Source: Candidatus Onthomonas avicola (GTDB taxonomy: Bacteria; Bacillota; Clostridia; Oscillospirales; Oscillospiraceae). Taken from it: a stretch of DNA of 64,000 bases. Below the pieces are notes generated by a model that was not told the DNA's origin, searched no databases, and worked only from the letters and a program-made list of their open reading frames with translations. Where the stretch lies: assembly GCA_018710845.1 (NCBI GenBank), contig DVJB01000024.1, forward strand, positions 1 to 64,000, given 5' to 3'. Within the stretch, counting starts at the first letter, position 1, and the number at the start of each line of letters is the position of its first letter. The position numbers and the translations under genes are program-made. Positions 9,019-17,588 of this stretch are shown in pieces.

Positions 9019-11334
9019 TCACAAATGGTCTACTTCTTTTATCTTTTGGCTCACGATATCACACAATTCCGCCGCGATCTCCTCGCTGCCGCCCTCCGCG
9101 CGAATCTGCACCGCCGCGCGGGCCGCCACCGGAGCCAGCCAGACGGAGCCGCCGCCCATGGCCAGACGCAGCCCGGCCTCCAGCCGCTCCGCCTGCGGAA
9201 AAGCGCGCAGGAGCGACTCCATCACCATGCCGCGGTCCGCCGTCAGCGGCAGCTCATGCCGGCGCAGCGACATGCGCGGCAGCCGGTCCGCCAGCCGGGC
9301 AAGCGTCTGCCCCGTGCGGGCCATCTGCCCGGCCAGCAGGCAGGCGGCGGCGCACCCGTCGCGCAGCGGCAGCAGGCGGCGGTAGACCTCGGCGGCCTCC
9401 GCCCCGTCGCGCCCCAGCCGCAGCAGGCGGGCACGATAGCCCTGCGCCAGGCGTTCGGCCAGCACGGGCGCTGACTCCGGCAGGGCAAGCGTGCGCTCTT
9501 CCTGCTCCAGCAGGACCAGGCAGCAGAGCATCTGCACCCATTCCGGCCGCAGGAGACGCCCCTTTTCGTCCCGGGCGCACAGGCCAAAGCCGTCCATCTG
9601 GCTGTAAAACGCGGCGACGCCCTCCCGCTCGGCGGTCAGGCGGCAGCCGAGGCGCTCGAGGCTGTCGGCCAGCAAGACGCCCTCCGCGCCGCTCCGGTCC
9701 GCCGCAAGCGCCAGCGGCGGCAGCGGGCCGCCACCGCCAAAGCGCGCCGCCTCGTTGGCATAGCCCCGGTCCACGTCGCGCAGGCGCTCCTGCCGGCCCA
9801 GGGAGCCGGCGTCCGCACGCGGCGGGGTGCGGGTGAGCAGGCGCGTCTCCAGCCGCCGGCGCCTGGCCTGCCCCAGCGGCAGGCCGCTGGAGGAGAAGAG
9901 GTACAGGCTGATCTCCTCCCCCCGCTGCCAGAGATAGAGGGAGATGGGCAGGGCATAGAACCCCGCGCACCACCCGGCCGCCGCCGGCGTGCTCCCGCCG
10001 TGGAGGAAGACGTCCGCCCCGGCCGCCGCGAGGCCCGCCCGGGCCGCGAGCGCGAGGGTCTGCGCCCCGTCTCCGCCGCCCCAGCCGAGGCCGCACCGTC
10101 CCTCTTCCGCCAGCACGCCGCCGAGGGCCATCAGCGTCTGCGCCGTGATCTCCAGGCCCAGCACGCCGCGCAGGACGCCGTCCTCCCCAAAGCAGAGCCG
10201 GCCCAGATCCTGCGGGGCGGTGACGGAGGCGTTGAGCCGGGCGCGCGCCGGAATCTCAATCTCGGGCCAGACCTTGACTCCCGGGCGCAGGATGGCTCCC
10301 GTTCCCAGTCGCACGCCGCCGCCCAGGACGGCTCCCTCCGAGAGGACGGCGTCCGCCTGGGTCTGCGCCCCGGGGCAGAGGATGGCCCCATACATCGTGT
10401 TTCCCCCGCCCGCCCGCGCGCCGAGCAGGGCGGAGTGCTGAATCACGGAGCCATCGCCCACGGAGCTTCCGCGACCGAGCACGGCGTGCGGCCCGAGCAG
10501 GCAGTCGCGGCCCAGCACCACGTTCTCCCCCACCCAGCAGGGCGGGAGGATATGCGCGTCCTCCGGCAGCAGCGAGCCGGACCAGACGCCCGGCCGCACC
10601 TCCGGGTGGCGCAGGTCGAGCCGCACCTTTCCCTCCAGCGCGTCCGCCATGGCCTGGAGATAGGACTCGCTCTGCCCCATGTCGCGCCAATAGCCCGCCG
10701 GCAGGGCGCCGTAGAGCCCCCTTCCCTCCGCCAGCAGGCGGGGAAAGAGGTCACGGGCAAAGTCGCAGGGCTGTCCCGCCGGAATCTCCTCCACCACGCG
10801 GTGGGAGAGCAGGTAGATGCCGGTGTTCACCTGGTTGGTGAACACCCCGCTCCAGTCCGGCTTTTCCGCAAAGCGGGTGATACGCCCCCGCTCGTCGGTG
10901 AGTACCAGCCCGTATTCCAACGGCTCGCTCACGCGGCAGAGCAGGAGCGTCGCCTCCGCCCGGCGCGCGCGGTGCTCCCGGATGCAGGCGCCCAGGTCAA
11001 AGTCGCACACGCAGTCCCCTGACAGGACGATGCAGTCCTCCCCCTCCAGAAAATCCAGGCAGGCGCGCACGCCGCCCGCCGTCCCCAGCGGGGTGCGCTC
11101 CGTCCGATAGGTCAATTCCATGCCCCAGCGGCTGCCGTCGCCGAAGTAATCGGTCACCGCCTGCGGCAAATAGCCCAGCGTCACCGCCGCCTGCCGGATG
11201 CCGTGCCGCCGCAGAAGCAGCAGCAGATGTTCCAGCACCGGCCGGTCAAACAGCGGCACCATGGGCTTTGGCAGTCCAGCGGTCAGCGGGCGCAGCCGCG
11301 TCCCCTCGCCACCGGCCAGCAAGATCGCTTTCAT
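9019..11334 (-). CDS. Nucleotidyltransferase - hexapeptide repeat - phosphomannomutase-like fusion
   Basis: About 771 aa with three parts. Residues 1-235 are a sugar-phosphate nucleotidyltransferase (LLAGGEGTRLRPLT signature, SGDCVCDFD metal site, RFAEKP). Residues 250-370 are a left-handed beta-helix with hexapeptide repeats. Residues 375-771 resemble the phosphohexomutase fold (LRGVLG start, GGDGAQT). The mutase active-site serine loop (TASHNP type) and the DGDGDR metal loop are not recognisable: the corresponding areas read LFSSSGLPL and DGFGLCARDEKG. The C-terminal half is therefore probably a catalytically dead mutase domain (inference). Start ATG 11334 was preferred over an upstream in-frame GTG. 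Likely role: NDP-sugar synthesis for surface polysaccharide or its regulation. Confidence 0.85.
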   Translation of the reverse strand: MKAILLAGGEGTRLRPLTAGLPKPMVPLFDRPVLEHLLLLLRRHGIRQAAVTLGYLPQAVTDYFGDGSRWGMELTYRTERTPLGTAGGVRACLDFLEGEDCIVLSGDCVCDFDLGACIREHRARRAEATLLLCRVSEPLEYGLVLTDERGRITRFAEKPDWSGVFTNQVNTGIYLLSHRVVEEIPAGQPCDFARDLFPRLLAEGRGLYGALPAGYWRDMGQSESYLQAMADALEGKVRLDLRHPEVRPGVWSGSLLPEDAHILPPCWVGENVVLGRDCLLGPHAVLGRGSSVGDGSVIQHSALLGARAGGGNTMYGAILCPGAQTQADAVLSEGAVLGGGVRLGTGAILRPGVKVWPEIEIPARARLNASVTAPQDLGRLCFGEDGVLRGVLGLEITAQTLMALGGVLAEEGRCGLGWGGGDGAQTLALAARAGLAAAGADVFLHGGSTPAAAGWCAGFYALPISLYLWQRGEEISLYLFSSSGLPLGQARRRRLETRLLTRTPPRADAGSLGRQERLRDVDRGYANEAARFGGGGPLPPLALAADRSGAEGVLLADSLERLGCRLTAEREGVAAFYSQMDGFGLCARDEKGRLLRPEWVQMLCCLVLLEQEERTLALPESAPVLAERLAQGYRARLLRLGRDGAEAAEVYRRLLPLRDGCAAACLLAGQMARTGQTLARLADRLPRMSLRRHELPLTADRGMVMESLLRAFPQAERLEAGLRLAMGGGSVWLAPVAARAAVQIRAEGGSEEIAAELCDIVSQKIKEVDHL

Positions 11335-11411
11335 CGGTGTCACGCCTCATTTCTGTGCAAAGTGGTACTATTCTGAACCACTTTGCGCAGATTCATACGC
11401 GAAGCCGGCGT

Positions 11412-12287
11412 TTAACTCAAAAACAGGTCGACATCTTCAATCTCCAGCCCCTCCTGCAGGGCCAGGCTGATCCCGTAGCCGATCACCTTGGCCGCGTCGG
11501 AGACGAGCACATCGATGTCCTTGGGCGTGACCAGCATCCGCCCCAGCTCCTGCTCGCCCTCCTGCCCGGTCAGGTCGGCCGCCAGGGTGGCCGCGTCCAC
11601 CACCGTCGGCACGCCCACGGCGATCACCGGCACGCCCAGCGTCTGGCGGTTGAGGGCCACGCGCGCGTTGCCGATGCCGGAGCCGGGGATGATGCCGGTG
11701 TCCGCCAGCTGCACCGTGCTGCACAGGCGGTGGACCGACCGGGCCGCCAGCGCGTCCACCGCGATGACCGCCCCGGGGCGAATCGCGCGCACCAGCGCGC
11801 GCACCAGCTCCCCGCTCTCCACACCGGTCGTGCCGAGCACCCCGGCCGCCACCGCCGCCACCGGACGGAAGGGGGCGAACTGCTCCGGGTCGTGTCGGGT
11901 GAGGTGGCGGGTGACCATGGTATTGTCCACCGCGCGCGGGCCGACCGCGTCCGGCGTCACCAGCCGGTTGCCCAAGCCCACCACCAGCACGGAGCTATCC
12001 TGTCCCTCGGGTAAAATGGCGCGCAGCTCCCGCGCCACCGCCCAGGCCGAGCGGGGAAACGCGTCCGACTCCCGGCGCAGCAGGGCGGAGAGCTCCAGCG
12101 TCAGATAACGCCCCTCCGGCTTGCCGACCGCCTCGGCCCCCTCCGGGCCGGTGATGACGATCTCTGTGACCGGACAGCCCTCTGTGCGGCGCTGGCGGCT
12201 CTCCACGCCGGGCGGCAGCGCTCCCTCTCCCCCGTCCTGCCGGAGCTGCGCGGCCTCCAGGGCCAGATCAGTGCGATGGGAAAACAT
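11412..12287 (-). CDS. gpr: Germination protease GPR
   Basis: 291-aa aspartic-type endopeptidase that degrades small acid-soluble spore proteins on germination. Family blocks are present: an N-terminal FSHRTDLALEA, LVVGLGNRLVTPDAVGP, GVLGTTGVESGELV, IAVDALAARS, DTGIIPGSGIGN, and the C-terminal VTPKDIDVLV. It is normally made as a zymogen in the forespore under sigma G (family knowledge). It is transcribed divergently from rpsT; hairpin element copy 2 lies between the two, inside the 500-bp shared upstream region. Confidence 0.96.
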   Translation of the reverse strand: MFSHRTDLALEAAQLRQDGGEGALPPGVESRQRRTEGCPVTEIVITGPEGAEAVGKPEGRYLTLELSALLRRESDAFPRSAWAVARELRAILPEGQDSSVLVVGLGNRLVTPDAVGPRAVDNTMVTRHLTRHDPEQFAPFRPVAAVAAGVLGTTGVESGELVRALVRAIRPGAVIAVDALAARSVHRLCSTVQLADTGIIPGSGIGNARVALNRQTLGVPVIAVGVPTVVDAATLAADLTGQEGEQELGRMLVTPKDIDVLVSDAAKVIGYGISLALQEGLEIEDVDLFLS

Positions 12288-12343
12288 ATCTGCTCCTCCT
12301 CCCGCCCCCGCGGAGCGGGGGATAAATGCGCGGCGTTGAATGT

Positions 12344-12645
12344 TCCGCTGCCGGTAGTAAGGCTGTCAAAAAAGTATTTTTGCCAGCCTTTCGCGCAAAT
12401 GCAAGCATTTGCGCGAGCTTGCAGTCCTCCTATGCCCCGAGGGCACTTTGTCGCCGCCGTTGGCGGCTCGGGCGCGCGCACGGATTTTTGTTCCAAAAAT
12501 CCGCACACTCGTCGGACTATCAGTATTTTTGGCCCGGTACATGCCCGTGCCAAAAATAAATTAGACTCTATTTGGCTCTTCGAGCCAAACTCGGTGAGAC
12601 CTTTTTTCACTCCCTGGCGGCGGGGGACGCTCCGCTGCCGGTAGT
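12344..12645 (-). repeat. Hairpin element copy 2 (long variant) with 15-bp direct repeats
   Basis: Element body 12361-12610, opposite in orientation to the other five. Read on the minus strand it has all parts: TTTGGCTCGAAGAGCCAAA hairpin, the ATTTTTGGC / GCCAAAAAT stem around the conserved ACGGGCATGTACCGG loop, the long middle, the GCGCAAATGC stem, and an imperfect terminal stem. TCCGCTGCCGGTAGT occurs at 12344-12358 and again at 12631-12645, 20 nt beyond the far end. This is the only copy lying between divergent gene starts (gpr/rpsT) and not at a terminator. Confidence 0.88.
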
Positions 12646-12698
12646 GTCCTTCCCCAGTTGGCAGGTTATGCACAGGACGAAATTTTTTCAAAAAACAG

Positions 12699-12727
12699 TT
12701 GCTTTTTCCCGGGCAAGGTGCTAGAAT
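12699..12727 (+). promoter_or_regulatory. rpsT promoter
   Basis: -35 TTGCTT, 17-nt spacer, -10 TAGAAT; 64 nt upstream of the rpsT start. Confidence 0.7.
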
Positions 12728-12790
12728 AGTTAATCGCACAGGACCTTTCTGTCCTGACATGCGGAAATGCTATTAGAGGAGGTGTGAGGT

Positions 12791-13060
12791 TTGCCGAATA
12801 TCAAGTCTGCCAAGAAGCGTGTTCTGGTCAACGCCACCAAGGCGATGCAGAACAAGGCCGCTAAGTCTGCGATGAAGACCACCCTGAAGAAGTTTGACGC
12901 CGCCGTGGCGGAGGGCAACCGCAGCGAGGCTGATAGCGCTTACAAAGTGGCCGTGAAAGCTGTGGATAAGGCGGCCGCCAAGGGCCTGATGCACAAGAAC
13001 AAGGCTGCGCGCAAGAAGAGTCAGCTGACTGTGAAGCTTAACGCGATCCAGGCCAACTGA
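12791..13060 (+). CDS. rpsT: Small ribosomal subunit protein bS20
   Basis: 89-aa basic helical protein that binds 16S rRNA. It begins PNIKSAKKRVLVN after the initiator and contains the typical NKAAKSAMKTTLKKF and GLMHKNKAARKKSQL segments. The start is TTG at 12791 behind a strong GAGGAGGTG; bS20 genes commonly use non-ATG starts. It is monocistronic, with its own promoter and terminator. The adjacency of gpr and rpsT is common in Clostridia. Confidence 0.97.
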   Translation: MPNIKSAKKRVLVNATKAMQNKAAKSAMKTTLKKFDAAVAEGNRSEADSAYKVAVKAVDKAAAKGLMHKNKAARKKSQLTVKLNAIQAN

Positions 13061-13080
13061 GTTTCTGTAGGAGTGAAGAA

Positions 13081-13107
13081 CCGTCTGCTTTGTGCAGACG
13101 GTTTTTT
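13081..13107 (+). terminator. rpsT terminator
   Basis: Stem CCGTCTGC / GCAGACGG followed by six T. Confidence 0.9.
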
Positions 13108-13198
13108 GTTCCCTGTCCCGGCAGATATTCCTCCCGGCAAGGGCATACACTATATGAGATTGCACGAAAGCACACATTTCGGAGAGGAGGCAGGTAAC

Positions 13199-14092
13199 TT
13201 GAAACGTGCCAAACGGCTGCTCCAGCTGCCCGGGGTACAGCTGTGTGTGGACCTGACGCAGATTTACCTGGAGCTGCGGGTCTCCCGCGCAAGCGCGCAG
13301 CTGGCCTATTACATGCTCATGAGCGTGTTTCCGCTGCTGATCGTCGTCTCGGCCATCATTGGCATGATGCCGTCCGGGAGCTTTTCTCTGCTCAATCAGG
13401 TGCTCGACGCAGTGCCAAATGACGTGCGTCCGCTGCTGGAGGACTATCTGCACTATATCGACGGCAACCAGGGCATCGCCCTGCTCAGCGGCGGCATTAT
13501 TATGACCATCACCGCCACCTCTGCCGCCTTCCGCGGACTGATGGATATCTTTAACGAGGCGTTTGGCCAGCGCACACGCAGCGGCGTGGTAAGTGTGCTG
13601 CTCTCCGTGCTCTTCTCCGTGGTGCTGCTGCTGCTCGCCTACGGCAGTCTGTTGGTCGTGCTGCTGGGCGACTGGCTGCTGGGGATGATCCGTTTCCTGC
13701 TCGACGTGCCGGTGCTGCACTACGGCTGGCGCCTGGCACAGGTGCTCATGCCGTTTGCCCTGCTGCTGGCGGCGCTTCTGCTGCTCTACCGCTTCACCGC
13801 CCACACCCCGCACCACAAGCGGAGCGTTCTTCCCGGCGCGCTGCTGGCCACCGTCGCCCTGGTCGCGAGTACCCAGCTGTTTTCCACCTTTATCGGTATC
13901 TCCAACCGCTACGTCACCGTCTATGGCTCGCTGGCATCGGTGATCATCCTGATGGTGTGGCTCTTCCTGTGCAGCAATATCATCATTATGGGAAATATCT
14001 TCAATTTTGTCCGCACCTATGACAGGCACCGCTTTGACCGTGTCCGCGCACACCGCTCCGACGGGGAAAAGGGCAAGCCCGGCGGGGACTGA
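13199..14092 (+). CDS. YihY/BrkB-family membrane protein
   Basis: About 297-aa integral membrane protein of the YihY (formerly BrkB, 'virulence factor BrkB') family, with about six hydrophobic segments. The family block ASAQLAYYMLMSVFPLLIV comes near the N-terminus and TVYGSLASVIILMVWLFLCS near the end; the cytoplasmic tail is basic. The start is taken as TTG 13199 because GGAGAGGAGG is correctly spaced. An ATG at 13154 is in frame but has no ribosome site. The molecular function of the family is unsettled. Confidence 0.88.
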   Translation: MKRAKRLLQLPGVQLCVDLTQIYLELRVSRASAQLAYYMLMSVFPLLIVVSAIIGMMPSGSFSLLNQVLDAVPNDVRPLLEDYLHYIDGNQGIALLSGGIIMTITATSAAFRGLMDIFNEAFGQRTRSGVVSVLLSVLFSVVLLLLAYGSLLVVLLGDWLLGMIRFLLDVPVLHYGWRLAQVLMPFALLLAALLLLYRFTAHTPHHKRSVLPGALLATVALVASTQLFSTFIGISNRYVTVYGSLASVIILMVWLFLCSNIIIMGNIFNFVRTYDRHRFDRVRAHRSDGEKGKPGGD

Positions 14093-14128
14093 GGCGGACA
14101 TCCCCTGCGCTCTCCCCGGCCGGACCGA

Positions 14129-14174
14129 AAAACCGGGCCAACGGTTCTTCCTTGGAACACGTTGGCCCGGTTTT
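14129..14174. terminator. Bidirectional terminator between yihY and yabR
   Basis: 15-bp stem AAAACCGGGCCAACG / CGTTGGCCCGGTTTT between two convergent genes. Confidence 0.9.
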
Positions 14175-14190
14175 GTGCGATGTAGCGCCG

Positions 14191-14670
14191 TCACCCTCTG
14201 CGGTTCCGGCGGGGTCGGCGGCTCTCTCCGCCGCGGTTGAGATCGGACAGGCGGCTCTCCGACTCGGAGAGATACTGCTTGAGCTTATCCTCAAAGCTGG
14301 ACGGCTCACGGCTCTGGCCACCGGTCCGGTAGCCTCCCCGTGACGCGCCGGCGGACATCCGTCCGCCCCCGGAGCGGGGCGCGCCGCCGCGGCCCGCCGA
14401 ATCCCGCGGGCCGCCGTGGGCCGGGCGGGCCGGCTGCGGCTGCGTCCGCTTGATGGACAGATTGATCCGGCCGTTGTCGTCCACGCTCATGAGCTTGACC
14501 TTCACGTCCTGTCCCACCTGCAAAAAGCTGCTCACGTCACTGACGTAGGAATAGGCGATCTCCGAGATATGCACCAGCCCGGACCGTCCGCCCGGCAGCG
14601 ACACAAACGCGCCAAAATTGGTGATTCCGGTCACCTTTCCGTCCAGGATTGCCCCCACTTCCAACTCCAT
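14191..14670 (-). CDS. yabR: S1 RNA-binding domain protein, YabR type
   Basis: 159 aa. Residues 1-75 form one S1 domain (GAILDGKVTGITNFGAFVSL, SGLVHISEIA, DNGRINLSIK). The rest is a low-complexity Gly/Arg/Ser tail ending SRRPRRNRRG, likely disordered and RNA-binding. It matches the position and type of B. subtilis yabR, downstream of divIC (general stress protein 13 relative). Start ATG 14670 has AGGAAAGAGAG upstream. Last gene of the yabP-yabQ-divIC-yabR operon. Confidence 0.9.
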   Translation of the reverse strand: MELEVGAILDGKVTGITNFGAFVSLPGGRSGLVHISEIAYSYVSDVSSFLQVGQDVKVKLMSVDDNGRINLSIKRTQPQPARPAHGGPRDSAGRGGAPRSGGGRMSAGASRGGYRTGGQSREPSSFEDKLKQYLSESESRLSDLNRGGESRRPRRNRRG

Positions 14671-14721
14671 ACTGTTCTCTCTTTCCTCCCTGATTGGCAC
14701 GGCCGCTCTCCCCCGGCCGCT

Positions 14722-15000
14722 TTAGTTGGTGGTGTCGTAGAAGATGACCTCGCCCGACTCCACCAGACCCATTTTATCCTTGGCCACCTCCAGCACCGTG
14801 TCAGGATCGGCGCTGTTTGCGATGTTTTCTTCCAGAGCCGCGTTGACCTCTCTCTGCTGGTCGACGGCGGCCTGATATTGCTCCAGCTCTCCCTGAGCGG
14901 TCTGGATCTCTCCCCGGACGTTCAGCAGTGTGATGGCCACGAAAACCAGCAGGATCAGCACCACGATCTTGGACAGGAAGCTGCTCCGCTTGAATTTCAT
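14722..15000 (-). CDS. divIC: Septum formation initiator DivIC/FtsL-like
   Basis: 92-aa bitopic membrane protein: a short basic N-terminus, one membrane helix (KIVVLILLVFVAITLLNV), then a coiled coil (EIQTAQGELEQYQAAVDQQREVN) and a C-terminal segment ending LVESGEVIFYDTTN, typical of DivIC. It takes part in divisome assembly with FtsL/DivIB (family knowledge). Start ATG 15000 follows GAAAGGAG. The yabQ frame overlaps it by about 200 nt. Confidence 0.92.
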   Translation of the reverse strand: MKFKRSSFLSKIVVLILLVFVAITLLNVRGEIQTAQGELEQYQAAVDQQREVNAALEENIANSADPDTVLEVAKDKMGLVESGEVIFYDTTN

Positions 15001-15487
15001 GTACTTGCGCTCCTTTCGCATGAGTAGACGGCCGTTTTCCCGGCCTTTGGGCAAAGAACAATTCTATAATAACCCATTTTTGCCAATAATGAAAGTGATT
15101 TTTGAGTATTTCACAAAATTTTTTCTGCGCCGCCAGGAGCAGCGCCAGCGGCAGGGTGATCACGCGCCAGATACGCGCGGCCGCCTCTGCCGCTGCGAGG
15201 CCGGCCGGCAGCAAAAGCGGGCTGAACACCATCAGATAGACGGCGCAGCCCGCACCGATGGCGATGGCGTGCCAGGCGCGCACCTTGCCGTCTCCGGCCC
15301 AGAGCGTGACCGCCCAGAGCGTCCAGCCGACCCCGGCCCAGAACAGCAGGTCGAGCGCCGCGGACCACACCGCGCCTCCCCTCCGGCGGCGCAAAATCCG
15401 CAGCAGGTCATAAAACAGCCCCACGCCCAGCCCGGCCAGCGCGCTCACCCACAGGCCCCGGGCCTGCAGGGCGATCTCCACCTCCAC
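14801..15487 (-). CDS. yabQ: Spore cortex protein YabQ (frame runs on into divIC)
   Basis: Membrane protein of the YabQ family, needed for spore cortex formation (family knowledge). The recognisable part is about residues 1-140: GLGVGLFYDLLRILRRRRGG, several hydrophobic helices, then KKFCEILKNHFHYWQKW. After that the frame continues for about 80 codons through divIC in a different phase with non-protein-like composition. The real C-terminus is probably near 15050, implying a lost stop, a frameshift or a sequence error; the annotated stop is where the frame actually ends. It starts 3 nt after yabP. Confidence 0.75.
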   Translation of the reverse strand: MEVEIALQARGLWVSALAGLGVGLFYDLLRILRRRRGGAVWSAALDLLFWAGVGWTLWAVTLWAGDGKVRAWHAIAIGAGCAVYLMVFSPLLLPAGLAAAEAAARIWRVITLPLALLLAAQKKFCEILKNHFHYWQKWVIIELFFAQRPGKRPSTHAKGAQVHEIQAEQLPVQDRGADPAGFRGHHTAERPGRDPDRSGRAGAISGRRRPAERGQRGSGRKHRKQRRS

Positions 15488-15490
15488 CGC

Positions 15491-15781
15491 TCACCCCAGC
15501 AGACGGGCAAAAAAGCCCCGGCGCTCTTGCGGCGCCTCGTAGGTCATAGAGTCCACCGAGCCCTCCACCTTCAGCTCGCCGCCGTCCAGGCTGAGCTGCT
15601 CGATGTGCAGATTTTCCCCGCGAATGATGAGCGCGCCTTGGCAGGTGGCCAGGACGATCTCATTTTCGTCAAACCGCTCCACCTCTTCCACGCCGGAGAC
15701 CGCCAGCCGGTCGCGGTTTTCCAGCAGGATATGGTGGCGGACCGCCCCTTCCGCCAGTCCGTTTCTGTCTGTCATTGTCAT
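15491..15781 (-). CDS. yabP: Sporulation protein YabP
   Basis: 96-aa YabP/YqfC-family protein with the family pattern HILLENRDRLAVSGVEEVERFDENEIVL followed by GALIIRGENLHIEQLSLDGGELKVEG. It works with YabQ in spore coat/cortex assembly (family knowledge). Start ATG 15781 has GGAGGGGGA upstream. It heads the operon yabP-yabQ-divIC-yabR, which has the same order as in Bacillus. Confidence 0.94.
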   Translation of the reverse strand: MTMTDRNGLAEGAVRHHILLENRDRLAVSGVEEVERFDENEIVLATCQGALIIRGENLHIEQLSLDGGELKVEGSVDSMTYEAPQERRGFFARLLG

Positions 15782-15916
15782 GTCTCGTCCCCCTCCAGGT
15801 TTTGTCCTATCCTATGCGGGGCCGGGATGGATTAGCACAGTGCTCCTGCCGGGCTGTTCTGTCCCTACGCTGCGCATTCGCTGCCGTCCCTCTTTCCATG
15901 CTGAGCGGTCGCTTTT

Positions 15917-15949
15917 AAAAAACGTGCTGAACCCCGAAGAGTTCAGCAC
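15917..15949 (-). terminator. Terminator of the catabolic cluster
   Basis: Stem GTGCTGAAC / GTTCAGCAC; on the minus strand it is followed by GTTTTTTAAAAG, directly downstream of the PfkB kinase gene. Confidence 0.9.
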
Positions 15950-15994
15950 GAGACAGATTTTTTGAATTGACATCTCCATTTTTACGCAGATGCG

Positions 15995-16888
15995 TCAACG
16001 ACGGCCGTGTTCCAACTCGTCCAGTTCCTCTCGAAACGGAATGGACGGGCTTGCCCCCTTCCGAGAAATCGCAATCGCCGCTGCCCGGGAGGCAATCTCC
16101 ATCGCCTGAGCCGGGTCCCCGTTTCGCATAAAATTTTCCAAAAAATAGCCCAAATAGGTGTCCCCTGCCGCAGTAGTGTCGACAACTCGAACGGGATGCG
16201 CCCGGCAAATCCTAGTCTCCCGGCCCCGCCGGTACAGGGAGCCGCTTTCGCCCAGTGTCAAAACAATATGCATCTTCGGGTATCGGCCACTCAACCGGTC
16301 CAGAATCTTCGACGGTTCCCCTTCTCCCGTCATGCCGGCCCCTTCTGTCTCATTGAGAATCAGGAGGTCTACCTCTTCCAATGGATACAGGGCAAGCTCT
16401 GCATCCAGGGGAGATGGATTTAGCGCCACGCGCATTCCCTTCTCGTGCGCGCAGTGTATGATATACTCATTCAGATTGATCTCATTTTGCAGCACGACTA
16501 CATCCGGTGGTGCAAAATGAGACAGGACATGGTCCACAAACGTCTTGGTGTTTTTCCCGTTTGCACCCCGATGCACAATAATACTGTTCTGTCCCAGATC
16601 ATCTACCTGTATTATCGCGTTTCCGGTCCGCTCCTCCGTCGTCCGGACAAAACGCACATCGACGCCCGCGCGCTCAAGCTCCTGCAAGAGTAGGCTGCCA
16701 TCAGCACCGATCATCCCTGCATGATAGACTTCGGCCCCCGCCCTTGCCAGGGCAATAGACTGATTTAGCCCTTTTCCTCCCGGGAAGAGGGACAAACCCA
16801 GGCTGGAGACTGTCTCACCCGGCGCAGCAATATGTGCCACCCGGTAAACATAGTCCATATTGATCGAGCCAAAACAGAGAAATCTCAT
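15995..16888 (-). CDS. PfkB-family carbohydrate kinase (ribokinase-like)
   Basis: 297-aa sugar kinase. It shows the N-terminal FGSINMDYVYRV, the substrate motif SLFPGGKGLNQSIALARAGA and the ATP/anion-hole motif VVDTTAAGDTYLGYF (DTxGAGD with Thr-Ala for the usual x-Gly). Length fits ribokinase. It would phosphorylate a sugar or sugar acid; the substrate is not determinable. It is the last gene of the minus-strand cluster that begins with gntR at 24.5 kb and has a terminator right after it. A 119-nt gap separates it from the preceding immA-like gene. Confidence 0.92.
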   Translation of the reverse strand: MRFLCFGSINMDYVYRVAHIAAPGETVSSLGLSLFPGGKGLNQSIALARAGAEVYHAGMIGADGSLLLQELERAGVDVRFVRTTEERTGNAIIQVDDLGQNSIIVHRGANGKNTKTFVDHVLSHFAPPDVVVLQNEINLNEYIIHCAHEKGMRVALNPSPLDAELALYPLEEVDLLILNETEGAGMTGEGEPSKILDRLSGRYPKMHIVLTLGESGSLYRRGRETRICRAHPVRVVDTTAAGDTYLGYFLENFMRNGDPAQAMEIASRAAAIAISRKGASPSIPFREELDELEHGRR

Positions 16889-17007
16889 GTATACGCACCT
16901 CCATTTCCGTCCTCACCGTTCTGAACCGCCGCACGCTCTGGGCCGAACGAAAACGGCGCAGCGGGAAGCGGCCTTTCCGGCAGAATCCGCTCCCCGCTGT
17001 ACGCCAG

Positions 17008-17556
17008 TCAGTATCTGTGTCCGATACCCAAGTACGCCTTGGTAAAACTGTGCGCCGCTATTTCAGACAGGCATTTCAGCCCTACTCTTCTCTGAAACGG
17101 TCCCAACGACAGGACCGTCACCAGATATTCCCGATAGGTAAGTCCTACCTCCGGGTCATGGCATTCCAGATGATGAAACAGCTCGTGCGCGATAAAAATG
17201 TGCTTTACGTGGTCAAACTCTGTCGTCGTCAGCGCTTCCACATTTTGGGGGATAAAGCGTTCCTCAATACTCTTCCTCAGCAGGCGAATTTCCTTTTTTT
17301 TACTGTAGTACTCGCTGAATATCCGGTCCGGGCCGCTGGTCCTGGTCACCACGCTGATTCCCAGCTCCTGTGCCAACTCTTCCGGAGAGATCGCGTCCGC
17401 ATACCGGTCACGGCACCGTTGCGCGGTATTGATTCCCTTTTGCCATGCAGACTCAATCAGCCGCTCTTTGTCCTCCTCGGGAATATACCGATATTCAATA
17501 TCGTGCTTCATCTCCGTATATCCAATCTCGTATTTGTCGGTAAACAGGATATCCAT
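17008..17556 (-). CDS. ImmA/IrrE-like metallopeptidase domain protein
   Basis: 182 aa with zinc-peptidase motif IFIAHELFHHLE (HExxH) and a downstream SEIAAHSF that can supply the third ligand. The preceding helices (PEELAQELGISVV) fit the ImmA/IrrE (DUF955/M78) fold. Such peptidases typically cut or antagonise repressors of mobile elements or stress regulons (family knowledge). Here it sits inside a catabolic gene cluster, 32 nt after the transporter gene, with no XRE repressor beside it. That is unusual, and its target is unknown. Confidence 0.82.
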   Translation of the reverse strand: MDILFTDKYEIGYTEMKHDIEYRYIPEEDKERLIESAWQKGINTAQRCRDRYADAISPEELAQELGISVVTRTSGPDRIFSEYYSKKKEIRLLRKSIEERFIPQNVEALTTTEFDHVKHIFIAHELFHHLECHDPEVGLTYREYLVTVLSLGPFQRRVGLKCLSEIAAHSFTKAYLGIGHRY

Positions 17557-17588
17557 CCCATCCCCCCTTACCAGTCGGAGTCTCTTAA

